Shown piece after piece: positions 27,099 to 36,462 of a stretch of DNA of 64,000 bases. Both the position numbers and the translations under genes were made by a program. Each line of letters starts with the position of its first letter. Within the stretch, counting starts at the first letter, position 1. This DNA is from Prevotella sp. (GTDB lineage Bacteria > Bacteroidota > Bacteroidia > Bacteroidales > Bacteroidaceae), in NCBI GenBank assembly GCA_017619375.1, contig JAFZSL010000026.1, forward strand, positions 62,001 to 126,000. Reading direction: 5' to 3'. Under the pieces are notes generated by a model. That model ran no database searches. It saw nothing but the letters and a program-made list of their open reading frames with translations, and was not told where the DNA came from.

Positions 27099-27935
27099 TC
27101 ACTCGTCAATTTCCATCAAGCCGCGCTTGATTCCTTGGAAAATGGCGGAACGAGCCTCACGGCAGGCCATATGTCTGTATGCCAAGGTGTGTCGGATGGT
27201 ATGGAAAGCTGTAAAAGGACTGCTGAGCGCGAATCCATTACCTGGAGTGGCTCCGGATTGACCGGGATGTCGTGAATGTTCGTTGAGCATCAAGGAACGG
27301 ACCACCCATTGGTGCGCCTTTGCGTACACTTTGGAGACAAAGGGCAATTCATCTTTGCTAAAGCCGAAACCTTCGATGAGCAGGTTGCCTTGCAGTTCTG
27401 CCATTCGAGTCATCTTTGTCTGTGAAAGCCATTTTTCCAATTTCACGAAATCCACCTTGTCCCCATCGATGCGGAGGTATCTGCCAAGGTCGATGATTCC
27501 TCGCAGGAAACTCTTGCAAGTGAGCATTTTTTCAACATTGGTGATGATAATGGCCATCAGTTGCATCGTCTCATATGATTTCTCTGGGTCTCCATACTCT
27601 TTTCTTATGATTTGTTGCAAGCGTTCCTCAAGCAGCTTGTTCTTCATATGAAGGAGGTCGAAAACATACATGTCGGAAAAGCCCATAACGGGAAACGAGG
27701 ATAGTTGCTCCTTGATTTTTCCTATCTGGCTCTCGGGAATATTGAGCTGGTCGTCATAATAGTAATGCTCCACTCCTTTTGCCAGGATTGGAGTGAGTTG
27801 ATGCCACCATGCAAGGGAAACCAATCGTGTCCATTTGTACTCAGACATGATGCCTATAGGTTTCGACTCGTTGAACGCACCACTGCGCAACAAGTTGAGG
27901 AAATTACTGGTTTGTATGTCGTATTGGTATGCCAT
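27099..27935 (-). CDS. Hypothetical protein, 278 aa
   Basis: No family was recognised with confidence. The protein is soluble, mostly alpha-helical, with no signal peptide or membrane segment. Notable are an aromatic N-terminal stretch (YKWTRLVSLAWWHQLTP), a basic helical middle and a C-terminal arginine/histidine-rich part (AFHTIRHTLAYRHMACREAR). It begins 12 bp after nhaC and is therefore likely the last gene of the lacI-uxaA-nhaC operon, though nothing in the protein itself suggests a role in sugar-acid use or transport. Confidence 0.75.
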   Translation of the reverse strand: MAYQYDIQTSNFLNLLRSGAFNESKPIGIMSEYKWTRLVSLAWWHQLTPILAKGVEHYYYDDQLNIPESQIGKIKEQLSSFPVMGFSDMYVFDLLHMKNKLLEERLQQIIRKEYGDPEKSYETMQLMAIIITNVEKMLTCKSFLRGIIDLGRYLRIDGDKVDFVKLEKWLSQTKMTRMAELQGNLLIEGFGFSKDELPFVSKVYAKAHQWVVRSLMLNEHSRHPGQSGATPGNGFALSSPFTAFHTIRHTLAYRHMACREARSAIFQGIKRGLMEIDE

Positions 27936-27947
27936 GGGGATGGAAGG

Positions 27948-29234
27948 TTATGAGAATTTTCTTGGGTATCTCAACAGGATGGCCAGCAGTGCCACGACGC
28001 CGAGAACCATGGGGTAATAGAGTGTTGGGATGATTTCCAAAGGATTGAGCTTGCTCAGTCCTGCAGCCATAAGCACTTGTGCACCATAGGGAAGCAATCC
28101 CTGGATGCAACAAGAAAAAGTATCAAGGATGCTGGCGCATTTTCGATTATCCAAACCAAACCTGTCTCCGATGTTTTTGGAAATCTCCCCAACGGTGAGG
28201 ATGGCTACGGTGTTGTTTGCTGTGCACATGTTGACAATGCTCACCAATGCCGCTATGGACAGTTCTGCACCTCGCTTGCCGCTGACATGCGATGTGAGCT
28301 TCTCTATGATGTAGTCAATGCCTCCGTTGATGCGGATGATTTCCAGAAGGCCACCTGCCATCATCGTGATGATGATGAGTTCACCCATGTTGTTGATTCC
28401 CGTACCCATTGCGGAAAGCCATCCTGTAAGGTCGTAGTCGCCGTAAATCATGCCAATAACGCCTGTTAGCAACAGACCGATAGTAAGCACCGCCATTACG
28501 TTCATACCAAACATCGCAACAACGAGCACCACGAGGTAGGGCATGAATTTAACAGTATCGTAAGCAGGCAAATTTGACGGGGAATGAATACCCGAACCAA
28601 GTAATATGTATGCGACAAGTGTGATCAATGCTGCGGGAATGGCCAGATAGAGATTGACACGGAACTTGTCGCTTAGCCGACAATGTTGCGTCTGTGTGGC
28701 GACGATGGTGGTGTCGGAAATGAAAGAAAGGTTGTCGCCGAAGAAGGCGCCACCCACTACGACAGCCACCATTATGGAGGCTTCCGTTCCAGTGGAGCTT
28801 GCCAGGCCGGTGGCGATAGGGGTGAGGGCAACTATGGTGCCGACGCTTGTGCCGATAGACAAGGAAATGATGCACGCTGCCACAAACAGACCGGCCAACA
28901 ACATGTCGGCGGGCAACAAGGACAGGGTGAGATTCACAGTGGCATCGACGCATCCCATTTGTTTGGCAGAATTGGCGAAAGCGCCAGCCAACACGAAAAT
29001 CCAAAGCATGAGCATCAAGTTGCCCGAACTGGCTCCACGGCTGTAATGATCTACGCGCTTGGCTATGGGCACACCTCCGCTGATGGCGATTGCGTAGACA
29101 CTTGCCATCATGAACGCCACCGTGAGGGGAATCTTGTAGAAATCACCGGCAGCTATGGATAAAACCAGGTAGACGATGACAAACACTATCAGCGGACTGA
29201 GAGCGTATAGTCCTCTCTTGTTGCTCATTGACAA
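27948..29234 (-). CDS. nhaC: NhaC-family sodium/proton antiporter
   Basis: A 428-residue inner-membrane antiporter with about 11-12 hydrophobic segments. The family core is visible: an AISGGVPIAKRVDHY cytoplasmic loop, SIGTSVGTIVALTPIATGLA, GGAFFGDNLSFISDTTI (the conserved acidic/polar transport segment) and GAQVLMAAGLS near the end. It probably exchanges Na+ for H+; some members carry organic anions, and its place after altronate dehydratase leaves open a carboxylate-linked role. It lies 31 bp from uxaA and 12 bp from the next gene. Confidence 0.88.
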   Translation of the reverse strand: MSMSNKRGLYALSPLIVFVIVYLVLSIAAGDFYKIPLTVAFMMASVYAIAISGGVPIAKRVDHYSRGASSGNLMLMLWIFVLAGAFANSAKQMGCVDATVNLTLSLLPADMLLAGLFVAACIISLSIGTSVGTIVALTPIATGLASSTGTEASIMVAVVVGGAFFGDNLSFISDTTIVATQTQHCRLSDKFRVNLYLAIPAALITLVAYILLGSGIHSPSNLPAYDTVKFMPYLVVLVVAMFGMNVMAVLTIGLLLTGVIGMIYGDYDLTGWLSAMGTGINNMGELIIITMMAGGLLEIIRINGGIDYIIEKLTSHVSGKRGAELSIAALVSIVNMCTANNTVAILTVGEISKNIGDRFGLDNRKCASILDTFSCCIQGLLPYGAQVLMAAGLSKLNPLEIIPTLYYPMVLGVVALLAILLRYPRKFS

Positions 29235-29265
29235 TCTCTTCTCGTTATGGTTCTTGCGAGTGAAA

Positions 29266-30768
29266 CTAAAGGGTTACTCCGTTTTTGAAGATGGAAATCT
29301 CACGATAGCCGTTCATCTCGTTGCGGGTGGGTTCACCATTGGCTACGGTGATGATCTTGTTGATGAATTCTTTTAACAAGTCTTCCATCGACGTGCCTTC
29401 CACCAACTTACCGGCATTGAAGTCAATCCAGTTGGGCTTGCGATTGAAAAGCACACTGTTGGTGGAAACCTTCATCGTGGGGATGAACGTTCCAAACGGA
29501 GTGCCACGTCCCGTGGTGAATAGCACAATCTGACAACCGGCAGAGGCGAGGGCGGTGGAAGCCACCAAGTCGTTGCCAGGGGCGGAGAGAAGGTTGAGAC
29601 CGTTGGCCTTGATACGGTCGCCATATTCAAGAACACCACTCACGGGTGCACGCCCGCATTTCTGTGTGCAACCGAGGGCTTTGTCCTCCAATGTGGAGAT
29701 GCCGCCGGCCTTGTTGCCGGGAGAGGGGTTCTCGCCAACTGGTTCTCCGTGGCTGAGAAAATACTCCTTGAAGTTGTTGACAAGAGAGACGGTCTGTTCA
29801 AACAGTTCGGGTGTTTCGCAACGGTTCATCAATATGGTCTCGGCTCCAAACATTTCCGGCACTTCGGTAAGGATGGTGGTGCCTCCTTGGGCTACAAGGT
29901 AGTCGCTGAACTCTCCGACAAGCGGATTGGCGGTAATGCCACTGAAACCATCACTACCACCGCATTTCAATCCCACGCGCAAGTGACTGAGGTCGCATGG
30001 CTCACGACGATCCTTGCTGGCAAGGGCATGCAATTCACGAAGGATGGTCATGCCGGCTTCTATCTCATCGCCTTCCACTTTCTGCGTCACCAGCAGGCGG
30101 ATGCGGCTCTTGTCATAGTCACCGAGCATTTCCATAAATTGTTCGGGTTGGTTGTTTTCACAGCCCAATCCAAGCACAAGCACGCCGCCGGCATTGGGAT
30201 GCAAAACGATATCGCGCAATATCTTGCGTGTGCTCTCATGGTCGTCGCTCAACTGCGAACAGCCATAGTTATGATGCCATGAGTGTATGGCGTCCACGCC
30301 TTGACATCCGGTTTCTTGCTGAAGAAGGGAGGCCAGACGCTCTGCGATGCCGTTCACGCATCCTACAGTGGGTACTATCCATATCTCGTTGCGGATGCCA
30401 ACCTCGCCGTTGGCCCGCAAATAACCATTGAAGGTGCGATGTTCCTTGGCGATGTTCAAGCGCTCGTTCACAGGCTTGTAATCATAGGCAAGTGTACCGG
30501 AGAGATTGGTCTTCAAGTTGTTCTCGTTCACCCATTCACCCGACTTGAGGTCTTTCACGGCATGGCCGATGGGGTAGCCATACTTGATGATGTCGGTTCC
30601 GGCTGGCGTGTCTTCGATAATGATCTTGTGCCCCATTGGCGTGTCTTGGGCGATGGTGATGTCTTTGCCGTCCACTTTGATGACTTCTCCTTGTGCAAAG
30701 GCTTTCAAGCACACTACCACGGAGTCGGCAGGATTGATTTTGATAAAAGTAGATTGGTTCATATTCAT
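29266..30768 (-). CDS. uxaA: Altronate dehydratase
   Basis: Converts D-altronate to 2-keto-3-deoxygluconate in the galacturonate branch of pectin breakdown; an iron-dependent dehydratase in the cytoplasm. The 500-residue protein has the N-terminal SAF-like domain (about 1-95) followed by the large UxaA domain, with GYLRANGEVGIRNEIWIVPT, HNYGCSQL, LGLGCENNQ and GLKCGGSDGFSG. The start at 30768 (MNMNQ) was preferred; an ATG two codons later is equally possible. It follows the LacI gene by 44 bp. No tagaturonate reductase or uronate isomerase lies nearby. Confidence 0.94.
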   Translation of the reverse strand: MNMNQSTFIKINPADSVVVCLKAFAQGEVIKVDGKDITIAQDTPMGHKIIIEDTPAGTDIIKYGYPIGHAVKDLKSGEWVNENNLKTNLSGTLAYDYKPVNERLNIAKEHRTFNGYLRANGEVGIRNEIWIVPTVGCVNGIAERLASLLQQETGCQGVDAIHSWHHNYGCSQLSDDHESTRKILRDIVLHPNAGGVLVLGLGCENNQPEQFMEMLGDYDKSRIRLLVTQKVEGDEIEAGMTILRELHALASKDRREPCDLSHLRVGLKCGGSDGFSGITANPLVGEFSDYLVAQGGTTILTEVPEMFGAETILMNRCETPELFEQTVSLVNNFKEYFLSHGEPVGENPSPGNKAGGISTLEDKALGCTQKCGRAPVSGVLEYGDRIKANGLNLLSAPGNDLVASTALASAGCQIVLFTTGRGTPFGTFIPTMKVSTNSVLFNRKPNWIDFNAGKLVEGTSMEDLLKEFINKIITVANGEPTRNEMNGYREISIFKNGVTL

Positions 30769-30812
30769 TTTTCGTTTGTTGATGTAGTCACGATGGGCTT
30801 GGGGCGGACTCC

Positions 30813-31877
30813 TCAAATCATTGTCCTTTGGTAGAAGTCCACGTTTTCCTTGATCAGTATTTCGATGGGCATATAGTTGACAGGGGCGACTTTCTTTTTC
30901 AGCACAATGGCCATGAAAAGTGCTTCCACGCAGTAGTATCCCTGCATGTAGGCATGTTGTGCAATCAGAAAGGAAATGCTGCCTTCACGTAGACAGTTTG
31001 CGTTTTTTTGAACCATGTCGTAGCCCATGATCTGGATATCGCGCCGGTTCGTGCGAAGCAGGAATTCACCTACGATATGTGCCTTAGAGCAGAACGTTAT
31101 GCAGTGATGGGTCTTCGGATGGCTGGTGAAATAGTCTTCAAGGATGTCGTCATAAGTGGTTTTCTCTTCCTCCAAGGGTAAATTGACCACTTCTATTTTC
31201 ACGTTGGGGAAATGATCGTGCATGTAATGCCTGAAGCCTACTTCACGGTTGTCTTGCTGTTTGCTTGCTACCTTCCCGTCCTTCATCTGCTTCATGATCA
31301 TGATCTCACTGCTGCCTGATGCGATGAGCATCAACATCTTGGCAGCGAAATATCCACTGCAGAAAGAATCCTGGCCGTAGAATGACAAAGGTTTCAAATC
31401 AGGCATGTAGGAGTCCAGCATTACAAACGGGATGTTCAACTCATGCAATTGGTTGGTGAACTGCCTTGTGATATCCAGACTGGAAGGCACGATGATGACA
31501 CCATCGGGATGCTTTGCAAGGCATTGCTCATATGCCTCTATGAAAGTGTCGTCTTCAAAACGCTTGTAATAGAGCATCTGCACGTCGATATGGAAGTCAC
31601 GACGAGCCTCACAGGCGCGGTTGGCTCCCTCTTCTATCTCTTCCCAATAGGCTTCGGAGGCGTGCTTGGGCATGATGAAATAGAAAGAATAGGAACGGTT
31701 GTAAGCCAAAGCACTAGCGTACATATTGGGTTGGTAGTTCATCTCCTTCAGCGCTTTTTCCACCTTTTCACGGGCGGGAGGAGAGACATTGGGACGATTG
31801 TGTAGAACTCGGTCTACCGTACCTACTGATACACCGGCGCGGGCGGCAATATCCTTGATTCTGATTTTCTGGGTCAT
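30813..31877 (-). CDS. LacI-family transcriptional regulator
   Basis: A 354-residue regulator: the N-terminal helix-turn-helix (KIRIKDIAARAGVSVGTVDR, residues 4-23), the hinge helix near 49-59, and a periplasmic-binding-protein-like sensor domain (DGVIIVPSS, QIMGYDM). It heads the operon with altronate dehydratase, so it most likely represses sugar-acid genes until a uronate-pathway intermediate binds; the effector is an inference. The ATG at 31877 fits both the HTH start and a promoter box 32 nt upstream; the longer frame includes the promoter itself. Confidence 0.92.
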   Translation of the reverse strand: MTQKIRIKDIAARAGVSVGTVDRVLHNRPNVSPPAREKVEKALKEMNYQPNMYASALAYNRSYSFYFIMPKHASEAYWEEIEEGANRACEARRDFHIDVQMLYYKRFEDDTFIEAYEQCLAKHPDGVIIVPSSLDITRQFTNQLHELNIPFVMLDSYMPDLKPLSFYGQDSFCSGYFAAKMLMLIASGSSEIMIMKQMKDGKVASKQQDNREVGFRHYMHDHFPNVKIEVVNLPLEEEKTTYDDILEDYFTSHPKTHHCITFCSKAHIVGEFLLRTNRRDIQIMGYDMVQKNANCLREGSISFLIAQHAYMQGYYCVEALFMAIVLKKKVAPVNYMPIEILIKENVDFYQRTMI

Positions 31878-31908
31878 CTGAGAGTCGTAACTGGTGGTAA
31901 TCGGTTTG

Positions 31909-31938
31909 CAAAGGTACAACATTTCCACGAACCAACAA
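31909..31938 (-). promoter_or_regulatory. lacI-uxaA-nhaC promoter
   Basis: TTTG (31938-31935), an 18-nt spacer and TACCTTTG (31916-31909) on the minus strand. Confidence 0.65.
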
Positions 31939-32184
31939 AATTTTTCATCTTGTTCATATCGTTACAAAACAATGTCTTTGGGGGCGAGCTGATAGCATGA
32001 GGAAGATGGGATGGTAACATAGGATGGGGAGTGACGGCAATATTGCAATTCAAGAATGGTGAGGAATTTGAAAGTGTTAGAAAATCACACTTTTGATTTG
32101 TGATTCCACCCGTTTCGACTGGTTTTCCTCTAAAGAAGAGGGATTTTCTTTGTTGGAAAAGCTTATAATTCCCTTTTTTTTATC

Positions 32185-32192
32185 TATATTTG
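32185..32192 (+). promoter_or_regulatory. -7 box of the thioredoxin-esterase fusion gene
   Basis: TATATTTG, about 80 nt upstream of the ATG at 32273. No clear -33 TTTG at the expected distance. Confidence 0.55.
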
Positions 32193-32272
32193 CAAATACT
32201 TATCGATTTGATATAATTGTTAAGGGATTGAATTGTTTCCCATGGATGTTACACCATAAAAATAACCAAACG

Positions 32273-33589
32273 ATGAAAAGAATCCTACTATTCCTCCTCA
32301 TGCTGACGCCTGTTTGCATGAGAGCGCAAACAACCCCTACGGACGCGGATGCCAAATACGCCGCCGATTTGATCAAGCCAGGTGCCGTCATCCCCGATTT
32401 CAAGTTGCGTGACAGCAATGGCAAATGGCAGAAAATCAGCAAGGTCATCAAAGGAAAATACACTGTCATTGATTTCTGGGCATCCTGGTGCCCTGACTGT
32501 AGGAAAGATATGCCGAATGTCCAAAGGATGGTTGAGATATTCTCCCCAAAGGGTGTACAATTCCTTGGCATCTCGTTTGATGACGACCCTGACGCATGGA
32601 AAGCTGCCATCGAGAAATACAACATCCATTATCCCCAACTGAGCGAACTCAAACGCATGAGGGAGAGTGGTGTGGCGCAAGCATATGGCGTGAAATGGAT
32701 TCCATCCATGATATTGGTCGACAAGGATGGATGCGTAAAGCTAAGCACCGTGCTATCCGACAAGATGGAGGTGGCTCTCACGGAACTGATGGCCAAGGAA
32801 GCCCCGGTCATACTGAAAGGAGAGACTCAGCGAGTCTCCATTGATGGCGCGAAAGGCAAGCTGCAAGCCATCATCCAGAAACCCGAATTGGCACAAGGGC
32901 AGACCTGTCCCATGGTGATGCTTTGCCATGGATTCAGTGGAAGGAAAGACGGTCCAATGTTCGAACTGATTGCCGACTCGCTCATGCATCATGGCATCGC
33001 AAGCATACGGTTCGACTTCAACGGACATGGTGAGAGCGAAGGTGATTTCGTGGAGATGACCGTACCCAACGAGATAGAGGATGCCATCAAGGTGTATGAG
33101 TATGTACGTGACCTGCGTTACGTGGATGGCATAGCCATAGTAGGGCACTCGCAAGGTGGCGTGGTTGCCAGCATGGTGGCAGGGAAAGGAGAGGAGGGCG
33201 ACTTCCAAGCAGTGGTGCTGATGGCTCCGGCTGCTGTCTTGCGTGATGATGCCATAAGGGGGAACACCATGGGCAAGACTTACGACCCGCTCGACCCTCC
33301 GGAATATGTGGAACTATATGGTGGGCTAAGATTGGGACGAGAGTACATCAAAACCGCTTTTTCGCTGCCTATCTATGAGACAGCATCCAGATACCATGGG
33401 CCGGCACTCATCGTACATGGCACAGGAGACCGAGTGGTGCCTTACACCTATGGAGAACGATACCATCAGATATGGTCTGGAAGCCAATTGCAACTGTTAG
33501 AAGCCTATGACCATGGCTTCTCACAGAATATTTACAGGGCCACCCAACTTGTTTCTGACTATCTCATCATGGTTCTCAAGGGGAAATGA
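32273..33589 (+). CDS. Thioredoxin (TlpA-like) / alpha-beta hydrolase fusion, exported
   Basis: A 438-residue exported protein. After a signal peptide (to about residue 19) comes a TlpA/ResA-type thioredoxin fold: FWASWCPDC with the redox pair C73/C76 and a cis-proline in WIPSM (Pro144). Residues 195-438 are an alpha/beta hydrolase of the cinnamoyl/feruloyl esterase kind: CHGFSGRKDG oxyanion region, nucleophile elbow GHSQGG (Ser293), Asp386 in GTGDRVVP and His414 in YDHGF complete a triad. Both halves look intact. The signal peptide start and the promoter box support the ATG at 32273. Substrate unknown; plant ester or acyl groups are plausible in this setting. Confidence 0.88.
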   Translation: MKRILLFLLMLTPVCMRAQTTPTDADAKYAADLIKPGAVIPDFKLRDSNGKWQKISKVIKGKYTVIDFWASWCPDCRKDMPNVQRMVEIFSPKGVQFLGISFDDDPDAWKAAIEKYNIHYPQLSELKRMRESGVAQAYGVKWIPSMILVDKDGCVKLSTVLSDKMEVALTELMAKEAPVILKGETQRVSIDGAKGKLQAIIQKPELAQGQTCPMVMLCHGFSGRKDGPMFELIADSLMHHGIASIRFDFNGHGESEGDFVEMTVPNEIEDAIKVYEYVRDLRYVDGIAIVGHSQGGVVASMVAGKGEEGDFQAVVLMAPAAVLRDDAIRGNTMGKTYDPLDPPEYVELYGGLRLGREYIKTAFSLPIYETASRYHGPALIVHGTGDRVVPYTYGERYHQIWSGSQLQLLEAYDHGFSQNIYRATQLVSDYLIMVLKGK

Positions 33590-33594
33590 TAAAT

Positions 33595-33641
33595 GGAGCA
33601 ATCGGAGTGATCTGGATTATTTTGATTGCTCCGATTGCTCC
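33595..33641. terminator. Bidirectional hairpin between convergent genes
   Basis: GGAGCAATCGGAG (33595-33607) pairs perfectly with CTCCGATTGCTCC (33629-33641). The right arm is followed by a further half-copy of the same motif (CGATTGCC). It lies between the fusion gene and feoAB. Confidence 0.7.
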
Positions 33642-33678
33642 GATTGCCCAGAATCCTTCGTATATAGTTTTAACTAAG

Positions 33679-36219
33679 TCAGGAGAACACCTGATACACG
33701 CATGCCGATACCAGCCAAGCGATTGCCGTGGTGTAGGTCGCTGTGAAAAACGCCCATTTCCAACTACCAGTCTCATTTTTGATGGCTACCAATGTGGCAA
33801 TGCATGGGAAATAGAGTAGGACGAACAGCAAGAAACAATAGGCAGTGAGTGGAGTGATGCCTTCTGCCACCATGCTGTCGTGTAAAACGGAACGGTGGGT
33901 GGCGGAGTCGGTATTTGTGTCGTTTAAGTCATCGGACGCGTCTTCTTCGCCAGTGTAGAGCACACCCATCGTAGAGGCCACAATCTCTTTGGCACCAACG
34001 CCGGCAACCAATCCCACATCAAGCTTCCATGTAAAGCCTTGAGGGCGGAAAATTGGTTCGATGGCCTTGCCCATATGACCGATAAGGCTCTGTTCTTGTT
34101 GCTCTTGCTTTGATAAAGACGCGTCATGTGGGAAATATCCCAACGCCCATACCACTATGCTTGCTACGAGAATGATACCTCCCATCTTCTTGAGATATTG
34201 CTTCCCTTTCTCCCAGGTGTGCCTCAGCATGGCCTTGCCTGTCGGTATGCGATATGGGGGGAGTTCCATCACAAAAGGAGTGTCTTCTCCACGAACAACG
34301 AAACGACTGAACAGACGACTCACCACCACTGCTGCGAAAATGCCAATGACATAAAGTGAAATCATCACAGCAGACTGGTATTTTGCAGTGAAGAAGGCGC
34401 CAACCACCATGATGTAGATGGGTAGGCGTGCCGAACAACTCATGAAAGGAAGGACGAGCATGGTGAGAAGACGTGACTTGCGACTTTCTATGGTGCGTGT
34501 GGCCATCACTGCTGGCACATTGCAGCCAAAGCCCATGATAAGGGGGATGAACGACTTGCCGTGTAGGCCCATGCGGTGCATCACCTTGTCCATGATGAAG
34601 GCGGCGCGTGCCATATAGCCGGAGTCTTCCATGAATGAGATGAATGCGTAGAGGATGAGAATTTGAGGCAGGAAGACGATGACGGCTCCCACGCCTCCTA
34701 TCACACCATCCGCCAACATGTCCTTCACCGGGCCGTCGGGAAGCGTGGCGCTCACCCAGTCGCCAAGCCAGGAGAAAGCGGCACCTATCCAGTCCATGGG
34801 ATATTGTCCAAGTGAGAAGGTGGTTTGGAACATCACATAGAGCATCAAGATGAAGATGGGAAAGCCCAGGTACTTGTGTGTGATGAACTTATCAAGCAAA
34901 TGGGTCAAATGATAGGTGTCTTCCTTGTCACCCTGTCGATAACGAGCCTCTCGCAAGGCGCCGTGGATGAAACCGTATTTTGCATCCATGATGGCGGTTT
35001 CACTATCTTCTTTCGTGTCTTCCTTGATTTGCGCCGCCGCAATGTCACGTATGGCAAGAATGTTTTTTCCCGTAGGCAAAGCACGGATGACTCGTTCCGT
35101 CTGTTTGTCCATTTCCAATAGTTTGATGGCCAGATAACGGGTGGAGTAGGTGGTGCGCAGTTGTTCCAATGGCGTGAGCATGGCTTTGACCTGTTCTATC
35201 CCTTTCTCCACATATGCACCGTGGTTGATGTGGATATGGCGGTATTGACGACGGTTGGGGCGCAAGCCATGAGCGTAGTCATCGGTGTGGTTGCCGCCAT
35301 GGTGGTTCTCATAATCCTTGTGCCATTCTGCAATCTCTGCAGCCACTTCGGGGTGGATGTTTCCGTCCTTGTCCACGAAATCGGTCCCCTCGTAGATGTT
35401 GATGATGATGTGGAAGAGCAAGTCGACTCCTCTTCCGGTCTTGAATACGGTAGGGATCATTGGAACACCGAAAAGTTGGCCGAGTTGGTTGTGGTCGATG
35501 GTGTCGCCACGACGCTCTGTCTCGTCAAACATGTTGAGTGCGCACACCATGCGCAGGTTCATGTCTATTAGTTGTGTGGTTAGGTATAGATTGCGCTCCA
35601 GATTGCTGGCATCTATCACGTTGATGACCACGTCGGGAGTTTTTTCTACAATCTGCTTTCTGACATACAGCTCCTCCGGACTGTATGCTGAAAGGGAGTA
35701 TGTACCGGGCAGATCGACGATGTTGAACTCATATCCTTCAAACTTGGCATAGCCTTCCTTGGCATCCACCGTCACACCCGAATAATTGCCCACACGCTCA
35801 TGGGCACCAGAAACGAAATTGAACAAGGAGGTCTTGCCGCAGTTGGGATTGCCTACCAACGCCACGTTGATGCGGCGGCGCTGTCTTTTGGCGGCCTGGT
35901 GCATCTGGCGCTCGGCAAAACCGTCATCATCTTCGGTAGAGGCATCTTTCTGAATTTGCATTTCACCTTCCATTGTCATCATCCTGGCGGCATCGGCTTC
36001 GCTGACCACTTCCACCATGGCCGCTTCATCATGGCGTAACGACACCTCGTAGCCCATTAGTTTGTATTTCACCGGGTCCTTCAAGGGTGCGTTGAGCAAC
36101 ACTTCCACCAAGGTGCCCTTGATGAATCCCATCTCTACGATGCGCTTGCGGAAACCGCCATGGCCGAGCACCTTCACGATGACGCCTTTCTCGCCCGTCT
36201 TCAAGTCTGATAGTTTCAT
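33679..36219 (-). CDS. feoB: Ferrous iron transporter FeoA-FeoB fusion
   Basis: Imports Fe(II) across the inner membrane. The 846-residue protein joins a FeoA SH3-like domain (about 1-80) to FeoB: G protein domain with P-loop GNPNCGKTS at 123-131, DLPGTYSLSAYSPEE and the NMFD base-recognition motif, then a helical region and about 10 transmembrane segments with the two Gate repeats (FIPLIMGFGCNVPAVMATRT; GAKEIVASTMGVLY). A histidine-rich stretch (HKDYENHHGGNHTDDY and HIHINHG) sits between the G domain and the membrane part and could bind metal. FeoA-FeoB fusion is usual in Bacteroidetes. Confidence 0.96.
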   Translation of the reverse strand: MKLSDLKTGEKGVIVKVLGHGGFRKRIVEMGFIKGTLVEVLLNAPLKDPVKYKLMGYEVSLRHDEAAMVEVVSEADAARMMTMEGEMQIQKDASTEDDDGFAERQMHQAAKRQRRRINVALVGNPNCGKTSLFNFVSGAHERVGNYSGVTVDAKEGYAKFEGYEFNIVDLPGTYSLSAYSPEELYVRKQIVEKTPDVVINVIDASNLERNLYLTTQLIDMNLRMVCALNMFDETERRGDTIDHNQLGQLFGVPMIPTVFKTGRGVDLLFHIIINIYEGTDFVDKDGNIHPEVAAEIAEWHKDYENHHGGNHTDDYAHGLRPNRRQYRHIHINHGAYVEKGIEQVKAMLTPLEQLRTTYSTRYLAIKLLEMDKQTERVIRALPTGKNILAIRDIAAAQIKEDTKEDSETAIMDAKYGFIHGALREARYRQGDKEDTYHLTHLLDKFITHKYLGFPIFILMLYVMFQTTFSLGQYPMDWIGAAFSWLGDWVSATLPDGPVKDMLADGVIGGVGAVIVFLPQILILYAFISFMEDSGYMARAAFIMDKVMHRMGLHGKSFIPLIMGFGCNVPAVMATRTIESRKSRLLTMLVLPFMSCSARLPIYIMVVGAFFTAKYQSAVMISLYVIGIFAAVVVSRLFSRFVVRGEDTPFVMELPPYRIPTGKAMLRHTWEKGKQYLKKMGGIILVASIVVWALGYFPHDASLSKQEQQEQSLIGHMGKAIEPIFRPQGFTWKLDVGLVAGVGAKEIVASTMGVLYTGEEDASDDLNDTNTDSATHRSVLHDSMVAEGITPLTAYCFLLFVLLYFPCIATLVAIKNETGSWKWAFFTATYTTAIAWLVSACVYQVFS

Positions 36220-36271
36220 TCCTGTTTTATAAATGCGACAGCCTTGCAGGACTGTCTTTTGGTTCGAACGA

Positions 36272-36279
36272 CAAAATTA
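36272..36279 (-). promoter_or_regulatory. feoAB -7 box
   Basis: TAATTTTG on the minus strand, 52 nt upstream of the ATG. No clear -33 box and no recognisable Fur box. Confidence 0.55.
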
Positions 36280-36406
36280 ATAAAAAGTTATCGCCTTTCG
36301 TCAGTTTTCCATACCAAGTTTCCCAAATTACCTTGAAATAGGTAGTATGAAGACGAAATAATGATTTGAATACCTATTTGGAATGAAAGAAAAGATTCGT
36401 GCTCTC

Positions 36407-36441
36407 ACAAAAGCAAGGCCTGGACGACAGCCCAGGCCTTG
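36407..36441 (-). terminator. Terminator of the duplicated-module protein gene
   Basis: CAAGGCCTGG (36414-36423) pairs with CCAGGCCTTG (36432-36441); on the minus strand it is followed by a short T-rich run (CTTTTG). Confidence 0.7.
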
Positions 36442-36462
36442 TATTTGAATGGTGTTGAGAAA

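Larger units (their letters stand above)
31878..32272. other. Divergent intergenic region
   Basis: The 395-bp gap holds the lacI promoter (minus) and a -7 box for the fusion gene (plus). Also present are a 10-bp palindrome GCAATATTGC at 32037-32046 and an inverted repeat AATCACA-N9-TGTGATT at 32083-32105, both possible regulator sites upstream of the fusion gene. No gene was recognised. Confidence 0.5.
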
